Program-made: the position numbers and the translations under genes
In this document: positions 9,901 through 17,559 of the stretch, piece by piece
How positions within the stretch are numbered: position 1 is the first letter of the stretch
Layout of the letters: every line of letters begins with the position of its first letter
Notes under the pieces: model-generated
The model's database searches: none
Told to the model about the DNA's origin: nothing
What the model saw: the letters and a program-made list of their open reading frames with translations, nothing else
NCBI RefSeq assembly: GCF_014649715.1
Contig: NZ_BMTO01000001.1
Coordinates: forward strand, 394,904-458,903
DNA: 64,000 nt
Direction: 5' to 3'
From: Streptomyces lateritius
GTDB taxonomy: Bacteria > Actinomycetota > Actinomycetes > Streptomycetales > Streptomycetaceae

Positions 9901-10465
9901 CGGCATCGAGCACGTCCTGTCCGACAAGACGGACGCGGCGATCTCGCAGCTCACCGGCGGCGAGCACAGCGACGGCGCGGTCGTCACCATCGGCGGCATC
10001 ATCTCCGGCCTCCAGCGCAAGATGACCAAGCAGGGCAACGCCTGGGCCATCGCCACCGTCGAGGACCTGGCCGGCTCCATCGAGTGCATGTTCTTCCCGG
10101 CCACGTACCAGCTGGTCTCCACCCAGCTCGTCGAGGACACGGTCGTCTTCGTCAAGGGCCGGCTCGACAAGCGCGAGGACGTGCCCCGGCTCGTCGCCAT
10201 GGAGCTGATGGTCCCCGACCTGTCGAACGCCGGGACCAACGCGCCCGTCGTGCTCACCATCCCGACGGTGAAGGTCACCCCGCCGATGATCAGCCGGCTC
10301 GGCGAGATCCTGGGCCACCACAAGGGCAACACCGAGGTACGGATCAAGCTCCAGGGTCCGCGCAAGACGACCGTCCTGCGGCTCGACCGGCACCGGGTCC
10401 AGCCCGACCCGGCGCTCTTCGGCGACCTGAAGGTCCTCCTCGGCCCCTCCTGCCTGGCGGGATAG
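6926..10465 (+). CDS. dnaE: DNA polymerase III alpha subunit (replicative)
   Basis: Catalytic subunit of the replicative polymerase (1179 aa, the normal DnaE1 length in Streptomyces). The N-terminal PHP domain starts HLHVHTQYSLLDG and keeps SDHGNLHGAYDF, so its metal-dependent 3'-5' exonuclease may be active. The polymerase palm has GPGRGSAAGS and the catalytic acidic motif MPDVDIDFDE (about residues 415-424). Helix-hairpin-helix and OB-fold segments follow (GGIISGLQRKMTKQGNAWA). GTG 6926 is the start: CGGAGG lies 9 nt upstream and the family begins just before the PHP motif. It is transcribed alone, divergent from the DUF2252 gene, and ends before a strong hairpin. Confidence 0.98.
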   Translation: MTKPPFTHLHVHTQYSLLDGAARLKDMFEACNEMGMTHIAMSDHGNLHGAYDFFHSAKKAGVTPIIGIEAYVAPESRRNKRKIQWGQPHQKKDDVSGSGGYTHKTIWAANSTGLHNLFRLSSDAYAEGWLQKWPRMDKETISQWSEGLIASTGCPSGELQTRLRLGQFDEALKSASEYQDIFGKDRYFLELMDHGIEIERRVRDGLLEIGRKLGIPPLVTNDSHYTYAHEAGAHDALLCIQTGKNLSDPDRFKFDGTGYYLKSTDEMYAIDSSDAWQEGCANTLLVAEQIDTTGMFEAKNLMPKFDIPEGYTEVTWFREEVRRGMERRFPGGVPEDRQKQAEYEMDVIISMGFPGYFLVVADFIMWAKKQGIAVGPGRGSAAGSIVAYAMGITDLDPIPHGLIFERFLNPERVSMPDVDIDFDERRRVEVIRYVTEKYGSDKVAMIGTYGKIKAKNAIKDSARVLGYPYAMGDRLTKAMPADVLGKGIDLNGITDPSHPRYGEAGEIRAMYENEPDVKKVIDTARGVEGLVRQMGVHAAGVIMSSEPIVDHAPIWVRHTDGVTITQWDYPQCESLGLLKMDFLGLRNLTIMDDAVKMVKANKGIDLDLLALPLDDPKTFELLQRGETLGVFQFDGGPMRSLLRLMKPDNFEDISAVSALYRPGPMGMNSHTNYALRKNKQQEITPIHPELEEPLREVLGVTYGLIVYQEQVQKAAQIIAGYSLGEADILRRVMGKKKPEELAKNFTIFQAGAKKNGYSDEAIQALWDVLVPFAGYAFNKAHSAAYGLVSYWTAYLKANHPAEYMAGLLTSVKDDKDKSAVYLNECRRMGIKVLPPNVNESESNFAAQGDDVILFGLSAVRNVGTNVVESIIKTRKAKGKYSSFPDFLDKVEAVVCNKRTVESLIKAGAFDEMGHTRKGLVAHHEPMIDNVVAVKRKEAEGQFDLFGGMSDEASDEPGFGLDVEFSDVEWEKSYLLAQEREMLGLYVSDHPLFGIEHVLSDKTDAAISQLTGGEHSDGAVVTIGGIISGLQRKMTKQGNAWAIATVEDLAGSIECMFFPATYQLVSTQLVEDTVVFVKGRLDKREDVPRLVAMELMVPDLSNAGTNAPVVLTIPTVKVTPPMISRLGEILGHHKGNTEVRIKLQGPRKTTVLRLDRHRVQPDPALFGDLKVLLGPSCLAG

Positions 10466-10497
10466 GCACGCGGCGTACGGCCGGACACGGCACACGG

Positions 10498-10531
10498 AAG
10501 GGGCGCGCCCGTCGTCACGGGCGCGCCCCTT
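10498..10531. terminator. Bidirectional terminator between dnaE and a small gene
   Basis: A perfect 15-bp stem (10498-10512 with 10517-10531) with a 4-nt loop (CGTC). It sits between two convergent genes, dnaE and the 57-aa gene, so it can serve both strands. Confidence 0.85.
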
Positions 10532-10552
10532 GCCGTATGCGGACTGCGGCGG

Positions 10553-10726
10553 TCAGTTGTGGCCGAAACGCTTCTGCCGGCCCTTGCGGGCCATGTCGCC
10601 CGGGGTCACCTGCGCGGCGCGCTGCTCGGTCTGCGACTCCATCGCGGACTGTTGCGCCTGCTGGGTGCCGCGCTCGGCCGGCGACTGCTGCTTCTGGCTG
10701 CGGTTCTGGTTCTTGTTCTTGGCCAT
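10553..10726 (-). CDS. Small basic hydrophilic protein (57 aa)
   Basis: A short gene starting at ATG 10726 with GAGGAGG 7 nt upstream, a near-perfect ribosome-binding site that argues it is translated. The product is very polar (Lys/Asn/Gln-rich N-terminus, MAKNKNRNQSQKQQSPAERG; C-terminus RKGRQKRFGHN), has no hydrophobic segment and is probably disordered. I know similar small hypothetical proteins in Streptomyces but no function. It converges on dnaE at the shared terminator. Confidence 0.72.
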   Translation of the reverse strand: MAKNKNQNRSQKQQSPAERGTQQAQQSAMESQTEQRAAQVTPGDMARKGRQKRFGHN

Positions 10727-10948
10727 GGTGATGCCTCCTCAGGGGGAACTCGGGGCCAGGGCCGCTGTCAGATTCACATACGGTATGAAACGCCGCATGT
10801 TGGATCAATACGGACGGTAAGTGTCACGGCGGGTGACTTTCGCCACGCCGATGATCCAGTTCCGGCCGTCAACCTCCTGGCAGTCGGGCAGACTCGGAGG
10901 ATTCGAAGCAACTCCCGATCCCGAGGTTCCCGAAAGAGGGTGGAACAC

Positions 10949-12271
10949 GTGGACCGCTGCGTCGTTCTGGTGGACGCCGGCTATCTGCTGGGCGCCGCCG
11001 CGAGCCTTCTCGCCGGGGAACCGGCCCGCTCCCGGATCACCGTCGACCACGCCGCCCTCATCCAGGGACTGCGCGAACGGGCCGAGGCCGACACCGAGCA
11101 GCCGCTGCTGCGCATCTACTGGTTCGACGGCGCTCCCGACCGGGTGCCCCAGCCAGAACACCGCAGGCTCCGCGTGATGCCCCGGGTCACCGTCCGGCTG
11201 GGCGCCCTGACCCGCAGCGACGGCCGCTGGGCCCAGAAGGGCGTCGACGCGGCCATGCACGCCGAGCTCACCGAACTGGCCAGGAACCGCGCCTGCTCCG
11301 ACGTCGTCCTCGTGACCGGCGACGGCGACCTCTTGCCCGGCCTGATGTCCGCCAAGGAACACGGCGTCGCCGTCCACCTCTGGGCCGTCCAGGCCGCCGA
11401 CGGCGACTACAACCAGTCCGAGGACCTGGTCGCCGAGGCCGACGAGCGCCGGGTCCTCGACCGCGCCTGGATCACCCGCGCCGTCCGCGCCAAGGACCTC
11501 ACCGGCGTCTGCGCGCCGCCTCCGGTTCCGCGCCCCGAGATCGCCGCCATCCTCTCCGCCCCGCTGCCCGAGTCGGCGCTCGCCGCCTCCGCCGAGCGGG
11601 CCGCCGAGGCGGCAGCGGAGACCGCCGGCGTACGGAACGGCAGCGCGGCGCGCCCCAGCGGCACCACGGCGGGGTCCGTCGCCTCCTCCGGATCCGCCCC
11701 GTCCTCGGGCTCCCCGGAGTCCACCGAGCCCTCCGCGAACGGATCGGGCGCCGGCGTCCCCGCACCGGCCGGCGGCAAGGTCGTCCCCACGCCCAAGGAC
11801 CTCGCGGGACTGCGCGGGCCCGCCGCCCCCGCCCCCCAGCCGGCCGCCACCCTCCGCTGGTCCTCGGACAAGGGCTGGATCGAACGCCCCGGCGCCGGCA
11901 CGCTAGGCGAGCCCGCCGAGACGGCGTCCCTGCCCACCCTCGCCCAGCTCACCAGCGCCGAGCAGCGCTGGGCCGACCGTGAGGAGGACATCACGACCGT
12001 CGGCGGCGACCCCTTCGAGGTCGGGCAGGTGTTCGCCCGCCGGTGGATGGAGCGGCTGCCCGAGCAGAGCCACGTCCAGAAGCTCTCGACGATGTACCCG
12101 CGCATCCCGCACCGCATCGACGGCGAACTACTCCGGTACGCGGCCAGGTTCGGCCTGCTCGCCCACAAGGACGACCAGATCGACGAGCACGACCGGTACG
12201 CGATCAGGGCCGGCTTCTGGCGCGAGATCGACGTCCGGGCCGCCGCGGAACACGCCCCCGCGGGGGAGTAG
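10949..12271 (+). CDS. NYN-domain (PIN-like) putative RNase
   Basis: A 440-aa protein with an N-terminal NYN domain (about residues 1-175), a PIN-like nuclease fold often acting on RNA. The probable catalytic aspartates are in VVLVDAGYLL (D10), QKGVDAAMHAEL and VLVTGDGDLLPGL. A disordered linker rich in Ala, Pro, Ser and Gly (about 205-320) leads to a conserved C-terminal helical domain (from LPTLAQLTSAEQRW) that I cannot name; it may bind RNA. GTG 10949 has AGAGGG 8 nt upstream; a GTG three codons earlier sits directly on that site and is less likely. The RNA target is unknown. The next gene starts 29 bp on. Confidence 0.85.
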   Translation: MDRCVVLVDAGYLLGAAASLLAGEPARSRITVDHAALIQGLRERAEADTEQPLLRIYWFDGAPDRVPQPEHRRLRVMPRVTVRLGALTRSDGRWAQKGVDAAMHAELTELARNRACSDVVLVTGDGDLLPGLMSAKEHGVAVHLWAVQAADGDYNQSEDLVAEADERRVLDRAWITRAVRAKDLTGVCAPPPVPRPEIAAILSAPLPESALAASAERAAEAAAETAGVRNGSAARPSGTTAGSVASSGSAPSSGSPESTEPSANGSGAGVPAPAGGKVVPTPKDLAGLRGPAAPAPQPAATLRWSSDKGWIERPGAGTLGEPAETASLPTLAQLTSAEQRWADREEDITTVGGDPFEVGQVFARRWMERLPEQSHVQKLSTMYPRIPHRIDGELLRYAARFGLLAHKDDQIDEHDRYAIRAGFWREIDVRAAAEHAPAGE

Positions 12272-12299
12272 GCCGCGGGACCCCGTAGGCTCATCCCTC

Positions 12300-13280
12300 G
12301 TGAGTACGGTGTGCGTGGTGCGGGATCTGGTCAAGACGTACCCCGCCGCGCGCGGCAGGCGCGGGGTGCCCGCGACCCCCGAGATCCGCGCCACGGACGG
12401 CATCAGCCTCGAGGTGCGCGGCGGCGAGATCTTCGGCCTGCTCGGGCCCAACGGCGCCGGCAAGTCAACCCTCGTGCGCCAGCTGACCGGACTGATGCGC
12501 CCCGACTCCGGCACGGTCGAGATGCTCGGCCACGATCTCGTACGCCATCCGGAACGGGCCGCGCGGCTCCTCGCCCATCTCGGCCAGGAATCCACCGCGC
12601 TCGACGAACTGACGGTCTCGCTCGCCGCCGAGACCACCGGGCGGCTGCGCGGACTCTCCGCCCGCGACGCGCGGGCCGAGCGGGACGCGGTCCTGGAGGA
12701 GCTGGGTCTCACCGGCCTCGCCGGCCGCCCCCTGAAGAAGCTCTCCGGCGGCCAGCGGCGACTGGCCTGCGTCGCCGCCGCACTCGTCGGCGAACGGCCG
12801 GTCCTGGTCCTCGACGAGCCCACCACCGGCATGGACCCGCTCGCCCGGCGGGCCGTCTGGTCCGCCGTCGACCGGCGGCGCGCCGAACACGGCACCACCG
12901 TGCTGCTGGTCACCCACAACGTGATCGAGGCCGAGACCGTACTGGACCGGGTCGCCGTCCTCGAACGCGGCCGGGTCATCGCCTGCGACACCCCGGCCGG
13001 GCTCAAGGAACGCGTCGCCGGCGAGGTCCGCGTCGACCTGGTCTGGCGCGAACACGCGCCGCTGGAGGTCCCCGAGGTCGCCGCGCTGCGGGAGCTGGCC
13101 CAGGAGTCCGGCCGGCGCTGGACCCTCCGGCTGGCCCCGGACGAGGCCCGCGCGGCGGTCGCGGCGGTGACGGGAGGGGCGGCGTTCGCGGCCCTGGACG
13201 ACTTCACGCTGGCGACGCCGAGCCTGGAGGACGTGTATCTGGCGCTGGGCGGCGCGACCGAGGGACTGGTGAAGGCGTGA
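12300..13280 (+). CDS. ABC transporter ATP-binding protein (DrrA-like)
   Basis: ATPase of an ABC-2 type exporter (326 aa). It shows Walker A GPNGAGKST, the signature LSGGQRRLACVAAALV, Walker B VLVLDEPTTGMD and an H-loop LLVTHNVIEAE. The C-terminal 80 residues form the extra domain common to DrrA-type exporters. GTG 12300 has a weak ribosome-binding site; GTG 12309 is an alternative. The permease at 13390 follows after 109 bp and should be the partner. The substrate is unknown; such pairs export lipophilic compounds or drugs. Confidence 0.9.
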   Translation: MSTVCVVRDLVKTYPAARGRRGVPATPEIRATDGISLEVRGGEIFGLLGPNGAGKSTLVRQLTGLMRPDSGTVEMLGHDLVRHPERAARLLAHLGQESTALDELTVSLAAETTGRLRGLSARDARAERDAVLEELGLTGLAGRPLKKLSGGQRRLACVAAALVGERPVLVLDEPTTGMDPLARRAVWSAVDRRRAEHGTTVLLVTHNVIEAETVLDRVAVLERGRVIACDTPAGLKERVAGEVRVDLVWREHAPLEVPEVAALRELAQESGRRWTLRLAPDEARAAVAAVTGGAAFAALDDFTLATPSLEDVYLALGGATEGLVKA

Positions 13281-13389
13281 GGGACCACCGACCGATCGAC
13301 GGACGGCCGGCCGGCGGCGTGAGGGAGCGCGTGAGCGCGAGGGGCCCGAGCCCGAATGACTTGAGCCCGAGTGACAGGAGCAGTACGCA

Positions 13390-14217
13390 GTGAGCATCGT
13401 GCCCGCCGAGGCTCTGTCGACGGGGGCGCTCCCGGCCCAGGCGCGCGGTGACGAGGACGGCGCCGCGCCCCTCGCTCCCCGCGCCCGCCTGCTGCCCGCC
13501 CTCGCCGCCGTGTACCGCGCGCAGCTCTCGCGCGCCCGGGTCTCCCGTATCCCGCTGCTGTTCGTGGCGACGTTCCAGTCCGTCGGGATCATGGTCCTGA
13601 TGCGCGGGGTCGTCGACGGCGGGGCGGAGGCGCGGGCCGTCGTCGCCGGCTCGGCCGTCCTCGTCGTCGCCTTCGTCGCGCTCAACCTGCTCGCCCAGTA
13701 CTTCGGGCAGCTGCGGGCGGGCGGCGGCCTCGACCACTACGCCACTCTGCCGGTGCCGCCCGCGGCCGTGGTGCTCGGCGCGGCCGGGGCGTACGCCTCC
13801 TTCACGGTGCCCGGGACGGTCGTGACGGCCGTCATCGGCTCCGTGCTCTTCGGGCTTCCGCTCGGAAACCTGTGGGTCCTCGCGGCCGTCGTCCCGCTCT
13901 CGGGCGCCGCGCTCGCGGGACTCGGCGCGGCGCTCGGGCTGCTGGCGCCCCGCCAGGAGCTGGCCACGCTGCTGGGCCAGCTCGGCATGTCCGCGGCGCT
14001 GCTGCTCGGCGTGCTGCCGGCGGAGCGGCTGCCGGGACCGATCGGATGGGCGAGGGACCTGCTGCCGTCGACGTACGGCGTGGAGGCCCTGGCGAGGACC
14101 TTCGATCCGCATCCGGACTGGGCGGCGGTCGGCCTCGACCTCGCGGTGTGCGGGGCGGTCGGGGTCGTGTCGCTCGCGGTGGCGACGTGGGCGTACCGGC
14201 GGGCGGCGGTCCGCTGA
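13390..14217 (+). CDS. ABC-2 type transporter permease
   Basis: Membrane subunit (275 aa) of the exporter whose ATPase precedes it. After a hydrophilic N-terminus (about 45 residues) six hydrophobic segments can be drawn, including LLFVATFQSVGIMVLM, VVAGSAVLVVAFVALNLLA, LWVLAAVVPLSGAALAGLG and AVCGAVGVVSLAVATWAY. GTG 13390 has AGGAG 9 nt upstream. It is probably cotranscribed with the ATPase; the 109-bp gap holds no obvious hairpin. Confidence 0.88.
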   Translation: MSIVPAEALSTGALPAQARGDEDGAAPLAPRARLLPALAAVYRAQLSRARVSRIPLLFVATFQSVGIMVLMRGVVDGGAEARAVVAGSAVLVVAFVALNLLAQYFGQLRAGGGLDHYATLPVPPAAVVLGAAGAYASFTVPGTVVTAVIGSVLFGLPLGNLWVLAAVVPLSGAALAGLGAALGLLAPRQELATLLGQLGMSAALLLGVLPAERLPGPIGWARDLLPSTYGVEALARTFDPHPDWAAVGLDLAVCGAVGVVSLAVATWAYRRAAVR

Positions 14218-14251
14218 GGCGGCGGGTGGGCGCACCTGGCACGATGGCGTT

Positions 14252-14899
14252 GTGACCGCACCTCTGACACCGCCTCACCAGCCACCTCCGCACGACTCCG
14301 ACGGGTGGCCGGCGCCCTATCCTCCGCTGACCGAGTCCGACGGCGTCCCGAGCGCGGCGACGGAGCTGCTGCAGGCGGCCGTGGTGGCCGCCGTCTCGAC
14401 GGTCGCCGGTGTGGGCCTGGGTCTGCTGTGGCTGTGGCTGGCGCCGCGGGTGCCGCTGATCTCGGACGGCAAGGCGGTGTTCCTGCGGCACAGCGAGGGT
14501 GAGTCGGCGATCGGGGCCGACGGCACGTTCGTGCTCCTGGCCCTCGGGTTCGGGGCGGTCGCGGCGGGTCTCGTCTTTCTCCTCCACCGGCACGGCGGCC
14601 CGGCACTGGTGCTCGCGCTCGCGGGCGGGGGTGTCCTGGGATCGCTGCTGGGGTGGGGTGTGGGGACGTTCCTCGGCCCGACGCACGACGTGGTGGCGCA
14701 CGCCAAGGCGGTGGGGCCGAGCGTGGTGTTCGACGCGCCGCTGAAGCTGGAGATGTGGGCCGGGGCGATGATGGCGTGGCCGATCGCGGCCATGATCGTC
14801 CATCTGGCCCTGACGGCCCTCTTCGGCCCCCGCGACCCGGAGCCGGACTGGCCCCCGACGCCGCCGATGAGCCCGACGGGCTCCCTGCCCCAGGACTGA
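14252..14899 (+). CDS. DUF2567 membrane protein
   Basis: A 215-aa protein with a Pro-rich N-terminus (residues 1-35) and four predicted membrane helices (about 42-65, 88-110, 114-138 and 165-187). It matches the actinobacterial DUF2567 pattern as I remember it; no function is known. GTG 14252 starts 34 bp after the ABC permease stop, so it may be the last gene of that transcript. Confidence 0.72.
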   Translation: MTAPLTPPHQPPPHDSDGWPAPYPPLTESDGVPSAATELLQAAVVAAVSTVAGVGLGLLWLWLAPRVPLISDGKAVFLRHSEGESAIGADGTFVLLALGFGAVAAGLVFLLHRHGGPALVLALAGGGVLGSLLGWGVGTFLGPTHDVVAHAKAVGPSVVFDAPLKLEMWAGAMMAWPIAAMIVHLALTALFGPRDPEPDWPPTPPMSPTGSLPQD

Positions 14900-15054
14900 C
14901 GGGGCCGGGGTCGACGCCCCCCTAGGGGGGTGGCTTGTGGATCTTGGCGGGATCACGGCGTCCGGCACACGCGCTCGCCGCGTTGTCGTCAGTCGTCGAC
15001 GCTCCGCGCGGGTTCCATCCTCCGCCTTGCGATCGCACGCACCGGACGCCGCGG

Positions 15055-15098
15055 GCCCTGCCCTGCGGGCAGACGGCGCTACTTTCCGGCCACGACCT
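15055..15098. repeat. Second copy of the 44-bp element
   Basis: Matches 3691-3734 at 43 of 44 positions, including the hairpin (15058-15072). It ends within the ybaK stop codon (15097-15099), so it again sits directly downstream of a minus-strand gene. The GGTCGTGTCCG left end seen at 3669 is not present here. The 120 bp to its left (14935-15054) look like non-coding repeat-type DNA. Confidence 0.75.
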
Positions 15099-15600
15099 AG
15101 CCGCGGCCGATCGGGGCCAGGACCGCCGCCGTCAGGGCGGCCAGGTCCGAGGGCGACAGTTCGACCTCGAGGCCGCGGCGGCCCGCAGAGATGCAGATCG
15201 TCTCGTGGGTGGAGGCCGAGGCGTCCAGGACCGTGCGGAGGCGCTTGCGCTGGCCCAGCGGGGAGATGCCGCCGCGGACGTAGCCCGTGGTGCGCTCGGC
15301 CGCCGCCGGGTCGGCCATCGCGGCGCGCTTGCCGCCGACCGCCGAGGCGAGCGCCTTGAGGTCGAGCTGGCCGGCGACCGGGACGACCGCGACCGTCAGT
15401 TCGCCGTCGACGTCCGCGACCAGGGTCTTGAAGACCCGGTCGGGCGACACGCCGAGCGCCTCCGCCGCCTCTTCGCCGTACGAGGCCGACGCCGGGTCGT
15501 GCTCGTACACGTGGAGCGTGAACGGCGTCCCGGAGTCCGTCAGCGCCACCGTCGCCGGGGTGCCGCCCCCGTTCGCCTGCTTCTTCTGCTTCTTCGCCAA
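15097..15600 (-). CDS. ybaK: Cys-tRNA(Pro)/aminoacyl-tRNA deacylase, YbaK/EbsC type
   Basis: A trans-editing enzyme (167 aa) that hydrolyses mischarged tRNA, classically Cys-tRNA(Pro), in the cytoplasm. Family motifs are RVFKTLVADVDGE, AVVPVAGQLDLKALA, GGKRAAMADP and GYVRGGISPLGQRKRLRTVLD; the invariant Lys is in RVFKTL. The length is usual. The downstream repeat reaches its stop codon. It is the last gene of a minus-strand group with the Lon-domain gene, 13 bp upstream. Confidence 0.92.
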   Translation of the reverse strand: MAKKQKKQANGGGTPATVALTDSGTPFTLHVYEHDPASASYGEEAAEALGVSPDRVFKTLVADVDGELTVAVVPVAGQLDLKALASAVGGKRAAMADPAAAERTTGYVRGGISPLGQRKRLRTVLDASASTHETICISAGRRGLEVELSPSDLAALTAAVLAPIGRG

Positions 15601-15613
15601 CAGAACTCCTCCG

Positions 15614-16351
15614 TCAGTTCGGGCTCGTCGGCGCCCGCGTCAGATCCACCGCCGGAAGCGACGGCAGATGCCGCAGCACCGCCGTCTCCGCCCGCAGCAG
15701 TGTCAGTTCCTCCCGCAGCCGCGTCGCGGTGTCCGGCGCCTGCAGCAGCCGCTGCTTCGCCGGGGTGTCGAGCACCGCGGCCGCCGCGACCAGGTACGAC
15801 ACCACCGACGGGTCGTCCGGCAGCTCACTCGTCGTCAGCGACCGCTCCCGCGCGCCCGCCAGCCGCTTCTGGTAGTTCCGGAAGGCCCGCAGCACGCCCT
15901 CGGCGAGCGTGCCCGCCTCGTCGCCCTGCTCCTCCGGGATCTCCTCCACCTCGGCCACCAGGAACGGCCCGCTCGCGTCCACCGACAGCAGCTTCACCCG
16001 GGTCGTGCCGGTCACCATCACCTCGAAGCTGCCGTCCGCGCGCTCCCGGATCGACGCCGCGTCGGCGACGCAGCCGACCCGGTGGAATGCCTGGACGGGA
16101 TCGGAGCCGAACCCCGCGGCGGGCCCCTTCTCCGGCAGCGCCGTCGGGTCCGGCATGCCCGGAGCGGTCGGCGCGACCTCGCGGCCGTCGCGGATCGCGA
16201 CGACGGCGAAGCGGCGCGGCTCCGACTCGTCGGTCTTGAGCAGCTCGCGCATCATGGCGCGATAACGCTCCTCGAAGACGTTCAGGGGCAGCACGAGGCC
16301 AGGGAACAGCACCGCGTTGAGCGGAAAGAGGGGCAGGCGAGCGGTGGTCAC
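15614..16351 (-). CDS. Lon substrate-binding (LON N-domain) protein
   Basis: A 245-aa stand-alone homologue of the N-terminal substrate-recognition domain of Lon protease, without ATPase or peptidase. It begins LPLFPLNAVLFPGLVLPLNVFEERYR, the domain hallmark, and continues with VGCVADAASI and VTGTTRVKLL. Such proteins are widespread and their role is unclear; adaptor-type binding of unfolded peptides is a family-based guess. GTG 16351 gives the usual N-terminus, but no ribosome-binding site is obvious. The next gene upstream ends 5 bp away, so translation is probably coupled. Confidence 0.88.
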   Translation of the reverse strand: MTTARLPLFPLNAVLFPGLVLPLNVFEERYRAMMRELLKTDESEPRRFAVVAIRDGREVAPTAPGMPDPTALPEKGPAAGFGSDPVQAFHRVGCVADAASIRERADGSFEVMVTGTTRVKLLSVDASGPFLVAEVEEIPEEQGDEAGTLAEGVLRAFRNYQKRLAGARERSLTTSELPDDPSVVSYLVAAAAVLDTPAKQRLLQAPDTATRLREELTLLRAETAVLRHLPSLPAVDLTRAPTSPN

Positions 16352-16356
16352 AGCGG

Positions 16357-17418
16357 TCAAGCGTAATGGCCGCCGGGACCGCGTCGTCCGGCCCGCCCGT
16401 ACGCGGCTCCCCGCCCGCCCCCGGGCACGGCTCCGCGCAGCGGCATAGTCCGGGCCACTTCGGTCCGTACACCGTCCCGCGCGTCCAGGAAACGCCCCAG
16501 CGGATCGGCCCCGACGAACGCCCAGGGAAAGGACGTGGCGTACGGCCCGATCCTGCGGAACTCCTCCAGCGCGTCCGGCCAGCGCCCGCGCCGGACCAGC
16601 ACGCACACCAGCAGATTCCGGACCTCCGCCGGCCAGGGATCGCCCGCCGGATACTCCCGGGACAGCTGGATGCCCCGGTCCGCCGCCTCGTCGAACCGCT
16701 GCTCCTGCAGGGGCCCCGAGCCGGTGAGGAGCTGCGCGAAGGCGGCGCGTACGGGCAGGGCCTGGATCAGCGAGCCGGGCAGCGCGTCCTCGGCGGCCTG
16801 CTCGGCGAAGTCCAGGCACTCGCGGTGCGAGCCGTACCACTGGGCCGAGAGGTACTTCAGCGCGGCCACATGGCAGCCGTAGTGGTGCGGCGAGCGGCGC
16901 ACGGCCTGCTCCCACAGCGACTCGAAGGCGGTGTGCGCGGCGTGCGTGCCGCGCGCGTGGTCCAGCGCCAGCCGCCAGGGCACCGGGTCGCGCGGCGACA
17001 CCTCGGCGGCGGCGTCGATCAGCGGCCCGAGCTCGCGCAGCCGTTCCGCGCGCGCCGGCGACTGCCAGGCCCTGCGCACCGCCAGCTCCGCCTTGACGAG
17101 CAGCGCGTCCGGGTCGCGGGGCGCGGCGGCCAGCCACCGGGCAAGCCAGTCCTCACGGCTGTACGCGAACGTGGCGAGGCGCGCCACGTACCGGTCCCGG
17201 TTCTCCCACTCGGCGGCGTCCCGGGTCGTCGCGAGCAGCTCGGCCGCCGGCTCGTGGTCGGCGAGGGCGGCCGCCACCAGTGCCGGGGCGAGCCGTTCGT
17301 CCGGCGCGTCGAGCAGCACGTCGTCGTCCGGCGGCATGGCGGCGGCGAGCCGCGGAGCGTGCCGGACCGTGCGGGCGTTCCCGATCAGGGCGCGGAGGAA
17401 TGACATGGTGCGGACCAT
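16357..17418 (-). CDS. Hypothetical protein with TPR-like helical repeats
   Basis: A 353-aa cytoplasmic protein I do not recognise. Most of it is Ala/Arg/Leu-rich helical sequence with repeated W and H positions (AEWENRDRYVARLATFAYSR, HHYGCHVAALKYLSAQWYGS), resembling tetratricopeptide-type solenoids; the last 40 residues are Gly/Arg-rich and disordered. ATG 17418 or ATG 17406 could start it; neither has a clear ribosome-binding site. It lies 5 bp upstream of the Lon-domain gene and is probably in one transcript with it and ybaK. Confidence 0.68.
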   Translation of the reverse strand: MVRTMSFLRALIGNARTVRHAPRLAAAMPPDDDVLLDAPDERLAPALVAAALADHEPAAELLATTRDAAEWENRDRYVARLATFAYSREDWLARWLAAAPRDPDALLVKAELAVRRAWQSPARAERLRELGPLIDAAAEVSPRDPVPWRLALDHARGTHAAHTAFESLWEQAVRRSPHHYGCHVAALKYLSAQWYGSHRECLDFAEQAAEDALPGSLIQALPVRAAFAQLLTGSGPLQEQRFDEAADRGIQLSREYPAGDPWPAEVRNLLVCVLVRRGRWPDALEEFRRIGPYATSFPWAFVGADPLGRFLDARDGVRTEVARTMPLRGAVPGGGRGAAYGRAGRRGPGGHYA

Positions 17419-17520
17419 TGAAAACCGCAGGTGAGGGCGGCGCCAGTGGGGGACTGTGAAGCTTTGGTGGCGGCGGGAAAGTTGTCCTGCACGAGGTCAA
17501 GACAGGGTAAAGAAAGCGGT

Positions 17521-17545
17521 GGGGGTCGAGCAGGATCGGACCCCC
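17521..17545 (-). terminator. Weak hairpin after the pentapeptide-like membrane gene
   Basis: A 7-bp stem, GGGGGTC (17521-17527) with GACCCCC (17539-17545), 15 nt past the stop of the 17560 gene. Only moderate support for termination. Confidence 0.35.
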
Positions 17546-17559
17546 TTGCGACCCTCCCG

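Noticed and set aside
6857..10495. A 1212-codon open frame antisense to dnaE
   Set aside because: In GC-rich DNA long antisense frames arise from codon bias. The product is a Leu/Val/Asp/Gly/Arg mix without any domain, and the sense strand is clearly dnaE.
14935..15054. A gene or fragment in the region before the second 44-bp repeat
   Set aside because: Open frames exist only by GC bias; no start signals or recognisable protein sequence. It looks like repeat-type intergenic DNA.
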